A DNA stretch of 64,000 bases from Scytonema sp045865695. GTDB taxonomy: Bacteria > Cyanobacteriota > Cyanobacteriia > Cyanobacteriales > Nostocaceae. The stretch is taken from positions 1-64,000 of the forward strand of contig NZ_BAACAP010000231.1 in NCBI RefSeq assembly GCF_045865695.1, read 5' to 3'. The notes under the pieces were generated by a model, which had not been told where the DNA came from, searched no databases, and was given only the letters and a program-made list of their open reading frames with translations. The position numbers were made by a program, and so were the translations under genes. Positions 41,502 through 50,386 of this stretch are shown here, in pieces (position 1 is the first letter of the stretch; every line of letters begins with the position of its first letter).

Positions 41502-42161
41502 ATGACATACCCACAAGCACCTTGGATACTGAATGGCTACGCTTTCCTAACCGGACATTTGATAAATATTGAACGAGTGCGTCACTCGATCCCTAAAGAG
41601 TTAGAAATTATTGCCGTCTTACCTGGTAAAACTCTTGGTGGGATCTATATATCCTATTACGGGAAAGGATCTGAATTGGAGTATAGCGAATTAATTGTAG
41701 TTCCCGCATTAGTAGGCTATCAAGGAAAAGTTGGTGGATGGGTTTCTCATATATATGTGGACAATCCAGAATCAGTCGCAGGTGGTCGAGAAATTTGGGT
41801 ATTACCCAAAGAAATGGCAGAGTTTAATTGGGAAAAAGGCGAACGAATTACAGTGCGTCAGGGAAACCGAACATTATGTACTCTAAACTATAAAAAGCCA
41901 CTCTTTACATGGAAACAGTGGTTTGGAGCTTCTAGTTTTAGTGCTAAAAATACAAATTTACTCTGCTTTTCAGCTGAAATGGAAGCGCGATTGGGACTGA
42001 TTGGTTCCAAGTTAGAAATTCCGACGGAAAGCCCTTTTGCGGAGATAGATTTGGGTCAACCTTTTTTAACTATTCGCGCTGAAGAAATGAGCTTGAGAGT
42101 TCGTGCGCCTGAAGCGATCGCAGAAAGGGAAATCGAGTATACTTATTCTGAAGTTGGTTGA
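41502..42161 (+). CDS. Acetoacetate decarboxylase-family protein
   Basis: 219 residues. MTYPQAPWILNGYAFLTGHL, then LGGIYISYYGKGSELEYSELIVVPA, and the block VSHIYVDNPESVAGGREIWVLPKEMAEF match the ADC-like beta-barrel family, in which ligands bind in a hydrophobic cone. The catalytic lysine pair of true acetoacetate decarboxylase is not evident by eye, so enzyme activity is uncertain. Monocistronic, between repeat-rich spacers. Confidence 0.75.
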   Translation: MTYPQAPWILNGYAFLTGHLINIERVRHSIPKELEIIAVLPGKTLGGIYISYYGKGSELEYSELIVVPALVGYQGKVGGWVSHIYVDNPESVAGGREIWVLPKEMAEFNWEKGERITVRQGNRTLCTLNYKKPLFTWKQWFGASSFSAKNTNLLCFSAEMEARLGLIGSKLEIPTESPFAEIDLGQPFLTIRAEEMSLRVRAPEAIAEREIEYTYSEVG

Positions 42162-42296
42162 TGCTGTTGTAGAGTGCGATCGCTTCTTACAGCCATTTGG
42201 GCAAATCATGCTAGTCTATGCTCTAATAAACTTATGTTTTTCAAACAGCAGCTATAATCATTTTGTTAGTAGCACTTAAAGGACATAAGCAGTGAT

Positions 42297-42524
42297 ATGA
42301 GGCAAACACATCAACTGACTGCAATTATTGAGCGTGAAGGAGATGATTATGTAGCACTTTGCCCAGAATTCGATATTACTAGCCAAGGTCATACGATTGA
42401 GGAAGCACGAAATAATTTGGTTGAAGCATTAGAACTCTTCTTTGAAGTTGCAGACCCATCTGAAATTCAGCAACGCTTGCACGCTGAAGTCTTTATTACA
42501 CGTTTAGAGGTGAGTATTGGATAA
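42297..42524 (+). CDS. HicB-like antitoxin (second copy)
   Basis: 75 residues: LTAIIEREGDDYVALCPEFDITSQG and TIEEARNNLVEALELFFEVA form the typical HicB beta-alpha core. Its end overlaps the start of a HicA-like frame by 8 bases in the order hicB-hicA. Because HicA is truncated, the pair is probably inactive as a toxin system, though HicB is intact. Confidence 0.8.
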   Translation: MRQTHQLTAIIEREGDDYVALCPEFDITSQGHTIEEARNNLVEALELFFEVADPSEIQQRLHAEVFITRLEVSIG

Positions 42525-42642
42525 GTTGCGAGTTCTTTCTGGTCGGGAAGTTTGCAAAATTTTAGAACAATATGGTTTTGTGCAGGTACGCCAACGTGGT
42601 AGCCATATTATGATGCAGCGTACAATCCCCGTCAGTTTGTGA
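42517..42642 (+). pseudogene. Truncated HicA toxin
   Basis: From a TTG at 42517 (or 42526) it reads KLRVLSGREVCKILEQYGFV, then VRQRGSHIMMQRTIP and stops at 42640-42642 after 41 codons. The catalytic GSH histidine is present, but the C-terminal strands of HicA are missing. Sequence after about 42625 is no longer HicA-like. It is too short for the usual toxin and is called broken. Confidence 0.72.
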
Positions 42643-42827
42643 AGGTGTGAATCCTTCGGGGTAGGAGGAGTTGACCGCTATTTCTCCGGGTATGTCCAGA
42701 TTTGTTCGCTTGTGGGTAAGTTTGGGTAGACATTTACGAGCGGTGACTGAATAATTCGTAATTCGTAATTCGTAATTTCTCGTTCCCAGTCTCTGACTGG
42801 GAACGAGGTGGGGAGTCCGACGCATCA
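42643..42827. repeat. Foreign segment, aattcgt repeats and a CGTTCCCAG hairpin
   Basis: From about 42625 to 42750 the DNA breaks the hicA frame. It contains gtgaatccttcggggtagg and related strings that resemble the 3' ends of cyanobacterial IS605-type elements, but this is from memory only. Then three to four aattcgt heptamers follow, and a hairpin at 42781-42805 (CGTTCCCAGTC, loop TCT, complement). The same hairpin family is at 48940-48964. Confidence 0.5.
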
Positions 42828-44420
42828 TTACGCAATACCCAAGACTTTCCGCAGCACAGCTTGGTCTTCTAGCTTGGCTTTCAGACGACCATTTTCCAAA
42901 TCACGAATCCAGCTTTGGCTTTTACCAGCTAATTTTGCCAATTCTCTTTGAGAAAGATTCAAATTTTGTCTTGCTTGCAGAATTTGTTCGCCAAGCAAGT
43001 ATCCTACCGTGCTTTTTGACTTTTTTTTGTTCTTCGTGGCACTTCGTTGCTTTTTGTCCGGATCGATAGTGTGATGTTCCCACTCTTGAGGTAACTCAAA
43101 AGATAATATCCGAGCATTCATGAGCATATTCCACTTACCACGAGGACTTGCATCGGTTAAACGGGTATTACCACCTGCATCATTAATCCAAAACTCTATA
43201 GCATCATCTGGATCTTCGGGTATATCTACTAACTTTGCCCATAAAGGCTGAATTTCTGGTGGATAGGTCACGGGATCGAATGTCGGTTTCATGCCATAAT
43301 AGTTGAGGACTTCCAAATCATTTTCAAAAGTCCTTAGCAGCCGCTTGCGTTCTTCCCTCTGTCTGCAAGCAACAGAGATTTTCTCTTCGCCGTAAGCTAC
43401 GCGCAGTAAGGTAGGAACTGTGATGCGTTGTTCTTTCCCCATTTTGGTTTTAAACAACAGCCATAACATTAGTCGCGCTGTACCTTCATGTTGCTGCCAA
43501 ATACTCATGACTGTGGTTAACAAAGATTTGGGCAAGCTGCCATATTGATAAAATGCAGTTCTTTCCTTACAACCTTGTTTATTTAGGAAATATTGAGACC
43601 AGATACCTGCTCTTACTTTAAAAGTTAACCCAGTTAAATATTTACACCCAATATTATCATCTTGAAAGTGATGTTGAATGTCTATCAAATGCCACAATCG
43701 GCTGTCTTCTACAGAAAACCCCTTAATATAACCTTGTTGAGGCCAATTAATGGAAACAATCAGCGAACAAGCCTGTTGTACCAAATTTTTCATCAGTGCT
43801 AGCTTAGCGGCTTTACTCAAGTCTTTGCGCTTCTCCATCCCCAAATATTTCTCAATTTGGCGCTCATCAATGGTAAATTCTTGTTCCCAAGGCTTATCTA
43901 AAGCCGTTATGTGAGCGGCAAAAATCAAGTTAATACAAGCTGCTCTAATATCAAAATTCTCTATTGCCTCTAACTCAGTCAATAGTTCACCCTTGTTACG
44001 CGGTTCAGAAATATGAAAAGAGATTTCTCCCTTTCCTTGGTTAACTTGTCGGGAGTGACACACTTTTTGAAATTCATCAATGCTCCAAGGTAGTGAAGTT
44101 CTTTGAGAGAGAACATTACAAGCTTCCCATATGACAAGTGATGATGCAAATGGATTGGTCTTACCGTTAGCAAATAAATCGGGGCTAGTGACTTCTCTCA
44201 CGTCAATTTTGCATCGCCCTCTTTTTGCCTGTAAGGGAATTGGCGATTGTGTTGGACAAACAATTGCACATTGAGGTTCTGCATAATAACCTTTGCAATT
44301 GTTACAAAGGCTAGGATCGATCCAGTATTCATCGTTCTCTAGTTTGATAGCACCAGTAGGACATTGGGGACGGCAATTGTCACATCCAACGCAACTGTTG
44401 TTAGGAATTGTATAAGGCAT
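42828..44420 (-). CDS. patB: Ferredoxin-HTH regulator PatB/CnfR
   Basis: 530 residues from the ATG at 44420 (MPYTIPNNSC); a GTG five codons earlier is less likely. Two 4Fe-4S cluster motifs start the protein (CVGCDNCRPQC and CNNCKGYYAEPQC-type). A long middle region follows, and a Cro/C1-type HTH ends it (LNLSQRELAKLAGKSQSWI, about 480-515). This layout is that of PatB of Anabaena and CnfR of Leptolyngbya, which activate nif genes under low oxygen and are needed for diazotrophic growth of heterocysts. The clusters probably sense oxygen or redox. It is divergent from the ferredoxin and cox2 genes. Confidence 0.93.
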   Translation of the reverse strand: MPYTIPNNSCVGCDNCRPQCPTGAIKLENDEYWIDPSLCNNCKGYYAEPQCAIVCPTQSPIPLQAKRGRCKIDVREVTSPDLFANGKTNPFASSLVIWEACNVLSQRTSLPWSIDEFQKVCHSRQVNQGKGEISFHISEPRNKGELLTELEAIENFDIRAACINLIFAAHITALDKPWEQEFTIDERQIEKYLGMEKRKDLSKAAKLALMKNLVQQACSLIVSINWPQQGYIKGFSVEDSRLWHLIDIQHHFQDDNIGCKYLTGLTFKVRAGIWSQYFLNKQGCKERTAFYQYGSLPKSLLTTVMSIWQQHEGTARLMLWLLFKTKMGKEQRITVPTLLRVAYGEEKISVACRQREERKRLLRTFENDLEVLNYYGMKPTFDPVTYPPEIQPLWAKLVDIPEDPDDAIEFWINDAGGNTRLTDASPRGKWNMLMNARILSFELPQEWEHHTIDPDKKQRSATKNKKKSKSTVGYLLGEQILQARQNLNLSQRELAKLAGKSQSWIRDLENGRLKAKLEDQAVLRKVLGIA

Positions 44421-45395
44421 ATGGCTTCTTCCCACTCTAATCGTTGAGATGTTTGGCTCAAGTCTCCCCTAGATGTGTCTTTTCCCTGCTCCACTCTTCA
44501 CCACATTATTTAAATGGATTTTTATTGTACTCATTACTCACATCTCGATCGGGACAATACATCCAATTGGAAGCTATTTAAGGTTTTTAACCAGAGCCTG
44601 TTTTTTGAGTTTCCTACTTTATAACATTTCATAAATTTTTATAAAAATGTGTTCTTAATGAGCTAAACAAGTTTTTACTGACTATATTAAGAAGTCATTG
44701 AGTAACACTTCTGAGGATTTTTACAGTAATTTTGATTAGTGTTAATCTCGAACAATAGAGACAATTTAAATCTCTCATTTTATTCAATTATTAATAATAT
44801 TAATATTTTGCTACTCTCATTTATATGTTATAGGCATAACATTTTGATTACTCCCTTCGGTGCCAGAAGATTACCTATAGGCGTAGGGTGGGCACTGCCC
44901 ACCACAAAGGCTTTTGGTCGAGGCAAACGCATTACTCCCTTCCCGCGCTTATGATTATCTAAACAGGTAGGGTGGGCAGTGCCCACCAAAGCGCGAACGG
45001 TGGGCACTGCCCACCCTACTAAGATCGGTAATTTTAGAGCCCAAAGGGAGTAAAAAATCAGATAGGACTGATATAGTTTTACAACAACAAAAAGAATGGA
45101 TAGTTTTGTATGATTCAATACTCTTTATTCTTGTCTAGAGTCTAAAAAAGAATTTATTGCTAATAAATTTCATTATGTTTAAGGTTGGTGCAAGCACTAC
45201 TACTAGTTTGTAGTTTGCTTATTTAGCTTTGTAGTTTTAAAAAAATTGCATTTAAATCAAAAAAATAAAATTTTGTAAGTCAGAAAACTTTAATGAAATT
45301 CGATATTGTTGAAAGAAGTTAAGAATGCAAAATAACCCTATGTTAGGATGAACGAAAGAGTAACATTTGTAGATATACTGACAAAAGGCAAAATC
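44421..45395. repeat. 975-base spacer patB / ferredoxin with MITE-like element
   Basis: 44849-45052 is bounded by TACTCCCTT and AAGGGAGTA. Its right end matches the 26373 element over about 24 bases (TTAGAGCCCAAAGGGAGTA region). Inside are three GGTGGGCA-TGCCCACC hairpins and an internal TTACTCCCTTCCC, so it may be two elements nested together. No direct flanking duplication is seen. 44436-44848 and 45060-45395 are AT-rich and must hold the patB and ferredoxin promoters; no NtcA site (GTA-N8-TAC) could be fixed by eye. Confidence 0.6.
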
Positions 45396-45689
45396 ATGGC
45401 AACAGTAACGGGATTAACATTTGGTGGTAAAACTTGGACACCTAAATTTGTTGAAGCAATCGACCAAGACAAATGCATTGGTTGCGGTAGATGTTTTAAA
45501 ATTTGCGGACACAATGTACTGCTTTTAAAAGCAATGAATGAAGAAGGAGAATTTGTAGAAGATGAAGACGATGATGAAATTGAAAAGAAGGTTATGACGA
45601 TCGCTAACAGAGACAATTGTATTGGTTGTGAAGCGTGTGCCAAAATTTGCTCCAAAAATTGCTACACTCATACTGCTTTAAATAACTAA
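45396..45689 (+). CDS. Nif-type 2[4Fe-4S] ferredoxin (FdxB-like)
   Basis: 97 residues from the ATG at 45396 (MATVTGLTFGGKTWTPKFV). The two cluster motifs are CIGCGRCFKIC and CIGCEACAKIC, separated by an acidic insert (EDEDDDEIE). This spacing and the N-terminus fit the nif-associated ferredoxin III family. It may pass electrons in nitrogen fixation or serve PatB. An open frame 16 codons upstream adds nothing recognisable. It stands between patB and coxB as in other heterocystous cyanobacteria. Confidence 0.88.
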   Translation: MATVTGLTFGGKTWTPKFVEAIDQDKCIGCGRCFKICGHNVLLLKAMNEEGEFVEDEDDDEIEKKVMTIANRDNCIGCEACAKICSKNCYTHTALNN

Positions 45690-46083
45690 ATATAAAGGAT
45701 AAAGTATAAAAATGATATTTGTATTTTTAACTTCAATTTCATACTTTATACTTTATCCTTTATTTTTAACACGGACTTATAAAAAAGTTCGGAGTAAACA
45801 AAAATATAGATTGCGAGATGTATATTATGAACATCTTAAACCTTGCTACCAATAGCCTAATCAATTGTTAAGAATAAAGCAATTTTGTCTACTAATGGTT
45901 AATCTTAAATAAGAAGACTTTATCGCTGTAAAATCCAGAGATAGTCTCAATGATAGTAGTTAGTAGGTGTCTAACTTAACAACTAACCAATAATGATGAC
46001 AGGCGAGACGCCTATCCTACACACCTAACAACTAACTACTAACCCCCAACCCTTAACCCGTTCTTTGTAAAGAGCAGGCATTT
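45690..46083. repeat. Repeat-rich spacer upstream of coxB
   Basis: AAGGATAAAGTATAAA (about 45697-45712) and TTTATACTTTATCCTTT (about 45748-45764) are complementary and form a long hairpin directly behind the ferredoxin gene. 45991-46017 (TAATGATGACAGGCGAGACG...) is repeated at 47158-47184 before coxA, both within ctaactaac-type heptamers. No gene. Confidence 0.65.
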
Positions 46084-47079
46084 ATGCAACAAATTCCTGT
46101 TTCACTATTAACCCTAGTTGCTGGAATGGTCGTCACTCTTTTCAGCATTTGGGTTGGACAAAACCACACTTTATTACCAGTACAAGCATCACAGCAAGCG
46201 CCTCTGGTAGATGGTTTTTTTAATATTATGGTCTCCATTGCTACTGCTTTGTTTATTCTAGTAGAAGGTACCATTTTACTTTTCCTAGTTAAATTTCGTC
46301 ACCGTCCCGGAGACAATACAGATGGCGTACATGTAGAAGGAAACCTTCCCTTAGAAGTTTTTTGGACCGCAATTCCATCGATTGTCGTTATTTGTCTGGG
46401 AATCTACAGTGTTGATATTTATCAACAGATGGGAGGGTTTTCAGCAGGACATCATTCTCCATCTCATGTAGCTCAAGTGTCAGGAAGTGCGATCGCTGCT
46501 ACCTTAGATGATGCGTTATTAAGTCCATCAGAAACGTCAACAACTTCCTCTGTAGAGCCAAAATATGGCTTTGGAGCAACTCCACAAAAACAAAATAACC
46601 TAGCTGACTTGGTTGTTAACGTTACAGGTATGCAATTTGCTTGGGTATTTAACTACCCTGAAAGTGGCGTAAGTGCAGGAGAATTACACGTTCCTGTTGG
46701 TACAGATGTACGACTCAACATCTCTGCAACTGATGTGATTCACTCTTTTTGGGTTCCACAATTTCGTTTAAAGCAAGATGCAATTCCCGGTATCCCTACC
46801 GAGTTAAGATTTGTAGCTACCAAACCAGGTACATATCCTATAGTTTGTACTGAATTGTGCGGTGGCTACCACGGTTCAATGCGATCTTCTGTTGTTGTTC
46901 ACAACTCCAAAGAAGAGTTTGACAGCTGGTTGGAAGAAAACCTCGTTGCTCAAAAGCAACAATTGCAAGAAGCTGTTGCAGTTAAACCTGCAGATTTATC
47001 AACATCCGAGTTTCTCGCGCCTTATATTCGCGACATGGGAATTCAAGGCGCAACTCTCAAGTCATTGGTTGGTAGTTAG
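46084..47079 (+). CDS. coxB: Cytochrome c oxidase subunit II (Cox2-type)
   Basis: 331 residues with two membrane helices (about 5-24 and 48-72). The periplasmic/lumenal cupredoxin domain holds the CuA site: His in VIHSFWVPQF and Cys-Glu-Cys-His-Met in CTELCGGYHGSM. It accepts electrons from cytochrome c6 or plastocyanin for oxygen reduction. With coxA and coxC it matches the second (heterocyst) oxidase operon next to patB known from Anabaena, which protects nitrogenase by removing oxygen. Isoform assignment rests on gene context. Confidence 0.93.
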   Translation: MQQIPVSLLTLVAGMVVTLFSIWVGQNHTLLPVQASQQAPLVDGFFNIMVSIATALFILVEGTILLFLVKFRHRPGDNTDGVHVEGNLPLEVFWTAIPSIVVICLGIYSVDIYQQMGGFSAGHHSPSHVAQVSGSAIAATLDDALLSPSETSTTSSVEPKYGFGATPQKQNNLADLVVNVTGMQFAWVFNYPESGVSAGELHVPVGTDVRLNISATDVIHSFWVPQFRLKQDAIPGIPTELRFVATKPGTYPIVCTELCGGYHGSMRSSVVVHNSKEEFDSWLEENLVAQKQQLQEAVAVKPADLSTSEFLAPYIRDMGIQGATLKSLVGS

Positions 47080-47222
47080 TAGGGGCGCGGCGGCCTTGCG
47101 CCCGTATAGTAGTTGGTCGTTAGTAGTTGGTAGAAAATTCAACTAACCACTAACTAATAATGATGACAGGCGAGACGCCTATCCCACACAACTAACAACT
47201 AACCATTAACAGAGGAAAAAAC
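47080..47222. repeat. coxB-coxA spacer with repeated GAGACGCC unit
   Basis: TAATGATGACAGGCGAGACG and the following 7 bases (47158-47184) are identical to 45991-46017 upstream of coxB. Heptamer-like tagttggtcgttagtag and aactaacca tracts fill the rest. GAGG at 47212-47215 before the coxA ATG is the likely ribosome binding site. Confidence 0.7.
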
Positions 47223-48926
47223 ATGACCCAAGTAGGACTTCCACGCAACACTCCACCAGAAAAGAATCAAGGTGAAATTCAAGTAGCCGCACATCAAACC
47301 CACTCCTCGCATCCTCCAGCCTGGAAATGGTATGACTACTTCACCTTTAATACCGATCACAAGGTGATTGGTATCCAATATCTGGTAACAGCATTTTTGT
47401 TTTACCTTGTTGGTGGACTGATGGCTGTTGCTATGCGTGCTGAATTGGCAACCCCAGATTCAGATTTGCTTGACCCTAACTTGTATAACGCTTTCATGAC
47501 TAATCACGGGACGATCATGATTTTCTTATGGATCGTACCTAGTGCTATTGGTGGATTTGGGAACTATTTAGTGCCATTGATGATTGGTGCTAGAGATATG
47601 GCTTTCCCAAAACTGAATGCGATCGCCTTTTGGTTAAACCCACCTGCAGGATTGTTAATACTTGCTAGTTTCTTGTTTGGTGGTTCGCAATCTGGTTGGA
47701 CAGCTTACCCTCCTTTAAGCTTGGTTACTGCCAACGCCGCTCAAACCCTGTGGATACTTGCCATCGTTTTGGTTGGAACTTCCTCAATTTTGGGATCGCT
47801 AAACTTTGTCATCACCATTTGGAAGATGAAAATTCCTAGCATGAAATGGGATCAACTCCCTCTATTCTGCTGGGCGATTATGGCAACCTCAGTCTTGGCG
47901 CTTGTTTCTACTCCAGTCTTAGCCGCAGGTTTAATACTGCTGTTGTTCGATCTTAACTTTGGCACATCCTTCTTTAAACCAGATGCAGGTGGTAACGTCG
48001 TTATTTACCAGCACTTGTTTTGGTTCTACTCCCACCCGGCAGTTTATTTGATGATTCTGCCTATCTTCGGCATTATGTCCGAAGTCATCCCGGTTCATGC
48101 TCGCAAGCACATTTTTGGATATAAAGCGATCGCTTATTCAAGTTTGGCAATTTGCGTTGTCGGTTTGGTCGTCTGGGTACACCATATGTTCACCAGTGGT
48201 ACACCCGGTTGGATGCGGATGTTCTTCACAATCTCCACCCTAATCGTTGCCGTTCCTACTGGCGTCAAGATTTTTGGCTGGGTTGCTACCCTTTGGGGAG
48301 GCAAAATTCGCTTCACATCAGCCATGCTTTTCGCCCTTGGCTTGCTATCCATGTTTGTTATGGGTGGATTGAGTGGTGTGACCATGGGAACTGCTCCCTT
48401 TGACACTCACGTTCACGATACGTACTACGTCGTAGCGCACTTCCACTACGTCTTATTTGGTGGTTCTGTATTTGGTATTTATGCTGGCATCTATCATTGG
48501 TTCCCCAAAATGACGGGACGGATGCTAAACGAACCTTTAGGTCGCATTCACTTTATCCTCACCTTTATTGGCACTAACTTGACCTTCCTACCCATGCATG
48601 AATTGGGTTTGCAAGGAATGCCTCGAAGAGTTGCGATGTACGACCCGCAATTTATCTCGCTTAACCAGATTTGTACTTACGGTTCATACATCCTAGCGCT
48701 ATCGGTAATTCCATTCACCCTCAATATCATTTGGAGTTGGATTGCTGGAAGAAAGGCTAATGATAATCCTTGGAATGCATTGACCTTAGAATGGACAACC
48801 AGTTCGCCACCCCTAGTTGAAAATTGGGAAGTTCTGCCCGTTCTCACACACGGTCCCTACGATTACGGCTTGGATAGCCACAATGCTGCTCCATCCACTA
48901 ATGAAAAGGTTGTTCCAGCACAGTAG
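47223..48926 (+). CDS. coxA: Cytochrome c oxidase subunit I (Cox2-type)
   Basis: 567 residues with about twelve membrane helices. Haem a ligand His is in MTNHGTIMIF; the CuB His and the cross-linked Tyr are in WFYSHPAVYLMIL; the two further CuB His are in VHHMF; the haem a and a3 ligands are in HDTYYVVAHFHYVLFGG. All residues of an A-type haem-copper oxidase are in place, with a K-channel Tyr and a normal length. It is the oxygen-reducing, proton-pumping core of the heterocyst oxidase. Confidence 0.96.
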   Translation: MTQVGLPRNTPPEKNQGEIQVAAHQTHSSHPPAWKWYDYFTFNTDHKVIGIQYLVTAFLFYLVGGLMAVAMRAELATPDSDLLDPNLYNAFMTNHGTIMIFLWIVPSAIGGFGNYLVPLMIGARDMAFPKLNAIAFWLNPPAGLLILASFLFGGSQSGWTAYPPLSLVTANAAQTLWILAIVLVGTSSILGSLNFVITIWKMKIPSMKWDQLPLFCWAIMATSVLALVSTPVLAAGLILLLFDLNFGTSFFKPDAGGNVVIYQHLFWFYSHPAVYLMILPIFGIMSEVIPVHARKHIFGYKAIAYSSLAICVVGLVVWVHHMFTSGTPGWMRMFFTISTLIVAVPTGVKIFGWVATLWGGKIRFTSAMLFALGLLSMFVMGGLSGVTMGTAPFDTHVHDTYYVVAHFHYVLFGGSVFGIYAGIYHWFPKMTGRMLNEPLGRIHFILTFIGTNLTFLPMHELGLQGMPRRVAMYDPQFISLNQICTYGSYILALSVIPFTLNIIWSWIAGRKANDNPWNALTLEWTTSSPPLVENWEVLPVLTHGPYDYGLDSHNAAPSTNEKVVPAQ

Positions 48927-48939
48927 TTTCTTGTTATCT

Positions 48940-48964
48940 CGTTCCCAGGCTCAGCCTGGGAACG
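48940..48964. repeat. Hairpin CGTTCCCAGGCT inside the cox operon
   Basis: Perfect 12-bp arms around a single C, between coxA and coxC, followed by a smaller GAGGCtccGCCTC hairpin (about 48973-48985). Same family as 42781-42805. It could lower downstream expression or protect the upstream mRNA. Confidence 0.8.
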
Positions 48965-49008
48965 CCTACCTTGAGGCTCCGCCTCCAATATTGAACTAGA
49001 GATTTATT

Positions 49009-49626
49009 ATGGAAGCAGCAAAACATATCAATAACCCTATTGCTCTAGAAACAACAAACGTACATCATCACGAAGAACACCCAGATTTACGTGTATTAGG
49101 GCTATCAGCATTCCTAGTTTCCGAATCTTTGATGTTTGGTGGTTTTTTCGCCACTTATCTCTTCTTTCGAGGTAGTGCTGATGTTTGGCCTCCACAGGGA
49201 ACAGAAGTAGAGCTATTGTTACCTGCAATTAATACCATTATTCTGGTATCAAGTAGCTTTGTCATTCACTTAGGTGATGTTGCCATCAAGAAAAACGATG
49301 TCCAAGGAATGCAAAAGTGGTACAAAATCACTGCACTCATGGGCGCAATTTTCTTACTCGGTCAAATCGTTGAGTATTTAACTCTGGGATATGGTCTAAC
49401 AACCAATATCTTTTCTAACTGTTTTTACTTAATGACTGGATTCCACGGGTTACACGTTTTTGTAGGACTGTTACTCATTTTAGGCGTGTTATGGCGCTCC
49501 CGGCGTCCCGGTCACTATTCTGCCACCAAACACATTGGTATTGAAATGGCAGAAATTTACTGGCACTTTGTGGACATTATTTGGATTATTCTTTTCACCC
49601 TACTGTACATTCTGACACAGTTTTAA
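49009..49626 (+). CDS. coxC: Cytochrome c oxidase subunit III (Cox2-type)
   Basis: 205 residues with five membrane helices, the short bacterial form of subunit III. GGFFATYLFFRGSADVWPP near residue 46, FHGLHVFVGLLLILGVLW near 145 and YWHFVDIIWIILFTLLYI at the end are family blocks. It stabilises the oxidase and its oxygen path. It starts 82 bases after coxA and is followed by a strong hairpin. Confidence 0.95.
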   Translation: MEAAKHINNPIALETTNVHHHEEHPDLRVLGLSAFLVSESLMFGGFFATYLFFRGSADVWPPQGTEVELLLPAINTIILVSSSFVIHLGDVAIKKNDVQGMQKWYKITALMGAIFLLGQIVEYLTLGYGLTTNIFSNCFYLMTGFHGLHVFVGLLLILGVLWRSRRPGHYSATKHIGIEMAEIYWHFVDIIWIILFTLLYILTQF

Positions 49627-49643
49627 ATAGGGCATTGGGCATT

Positions 49644-49696
49644 GGTTCGCCAGTTGCCTGGGCGTGGGAAACCCACGCCCAGGCGACTGGCGAACC
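49644..49696. repeat. 25-bp-arm hairpin behind coxC
   Basis: Arms 49644-49668 and 49672-49696 match at 24 of 25 positions (one G-T) around AAA; each starts or ends with GGTTCGCC / GGCGAACC. Then TTCGCGAA, CTCCgtaaGGAG and GGGCGAACCCGAAGG repeats follow to 49742. A very stable structure that likely ends or stabilises the cox transcript. Confidence 0.85.
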
Positions 49697-49822
49697 CGTT
49701 CGCGAAGCGTCTCCGTAAGGAGTTAGGGCGAACCCGAAGGGGGCATTGTGAATTGTAAATAATTTATTTCCTCTTCCCTATGCGCTATGCCCTATTCCCG
49801 ATTTCCTATTCCCATAAATTTT

Positions 49823-50302
49823 ATGCCAACTGAAGCAGACAAATTTTCTTGGTTTCAAATTCCAGAAGACATCAAAAAGTTATTGATACTTGCAGCAGAA
49901 AACTGGGAAAATACTTTGGAATCTGAGAAATATATGAATCAAGCCTTAGCCAAAACTGGAGAAAATACAGATGTTTTAGTAGCCGCTTATAGATATTTTT
50001 TTTACAAAAATAATTACACAATGGCACTGCAAACAGCAACCAAAGTTATAGATAGAATTAGAGAAGTAGAATGTTTTCCTCTTGAATGGGAACAACTTAA
50101 ACCAATATTAGCTAGTCGGAAAGATGATTTTAGAATCAGATTATACCTCAATGCATATACTGCTTCTGGTTTAGTTTTAGCCAAGATAGGAGAAATAGAG
50201 AAAGCTAAAGAAATTAGTGCTAGAGTAAAAGAAATAGATGGTAAGAATGAGTTTGGAGCTAGTATTTTGTATGATATTTTGACACGTCCTGAAGAAGACT
50301 AA
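49823..50302 (+). CDS. Small helical-repeat protein of the heterocyst block
   Basis: 159 residues from the ATG at 49823 (MPTEADKFSWFQIPED). The 12 codons upstream (PYSRFPIPINF) are encoded by cctattccc heptamers and are discounted. The sequence is all-helical with TPR-like features (LQTATKVIDRI, AYTASGLVLAKIGEIEKAKEI). No catalytic motif is seen. Position between coxC and the cupin/ArsC-like genes suggests a role in diazotrophy, which is inference only. Confidence 0.65.
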   Translation: MPTEADKFSWFQIPEDIKKLLILAAENWENTLESEKYMNQALAKTGENTDVLVAAYRYFFYKNNYTMALQTATKVIDRIREVECFPLEWEQLKPILASRKDDFRIRLYLNAYTASGLVLAKIGEIEKAKEISARVKEIDGKNEFGASILYDILTRPEED

Positions 50303-50386
50303 TTAATTTTAAATTTTGAATTTTAGATTTTATATTATTAATCTAAAATTCAAAATCAAAAGTAACTCAATTTATTCTTAAAAATT

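Noticed and set aside
42562..42828. 88-codon minus-strand frame between hicA and patB
   Set aside because: It runs through heptamer repeats, a hairpin and the truncated hicA in antisense; not a credible protein.
44828..45118. 96-codon minus-strand frame in the patB-ferredoxin spacer
   Set aside because: Encoded by GGTGGGCA hairpins of the MITE-like element; repeats such as VGWAVPTVRALVGTAHPT are repeat DNA read through.
45338..45655. 105-codon minus-strand frame over the ferredoxin gene
   Set aside because: Exact antisense of the 2[4Fe-4S] ferredoxin; serine run mirrors the acidic insert.
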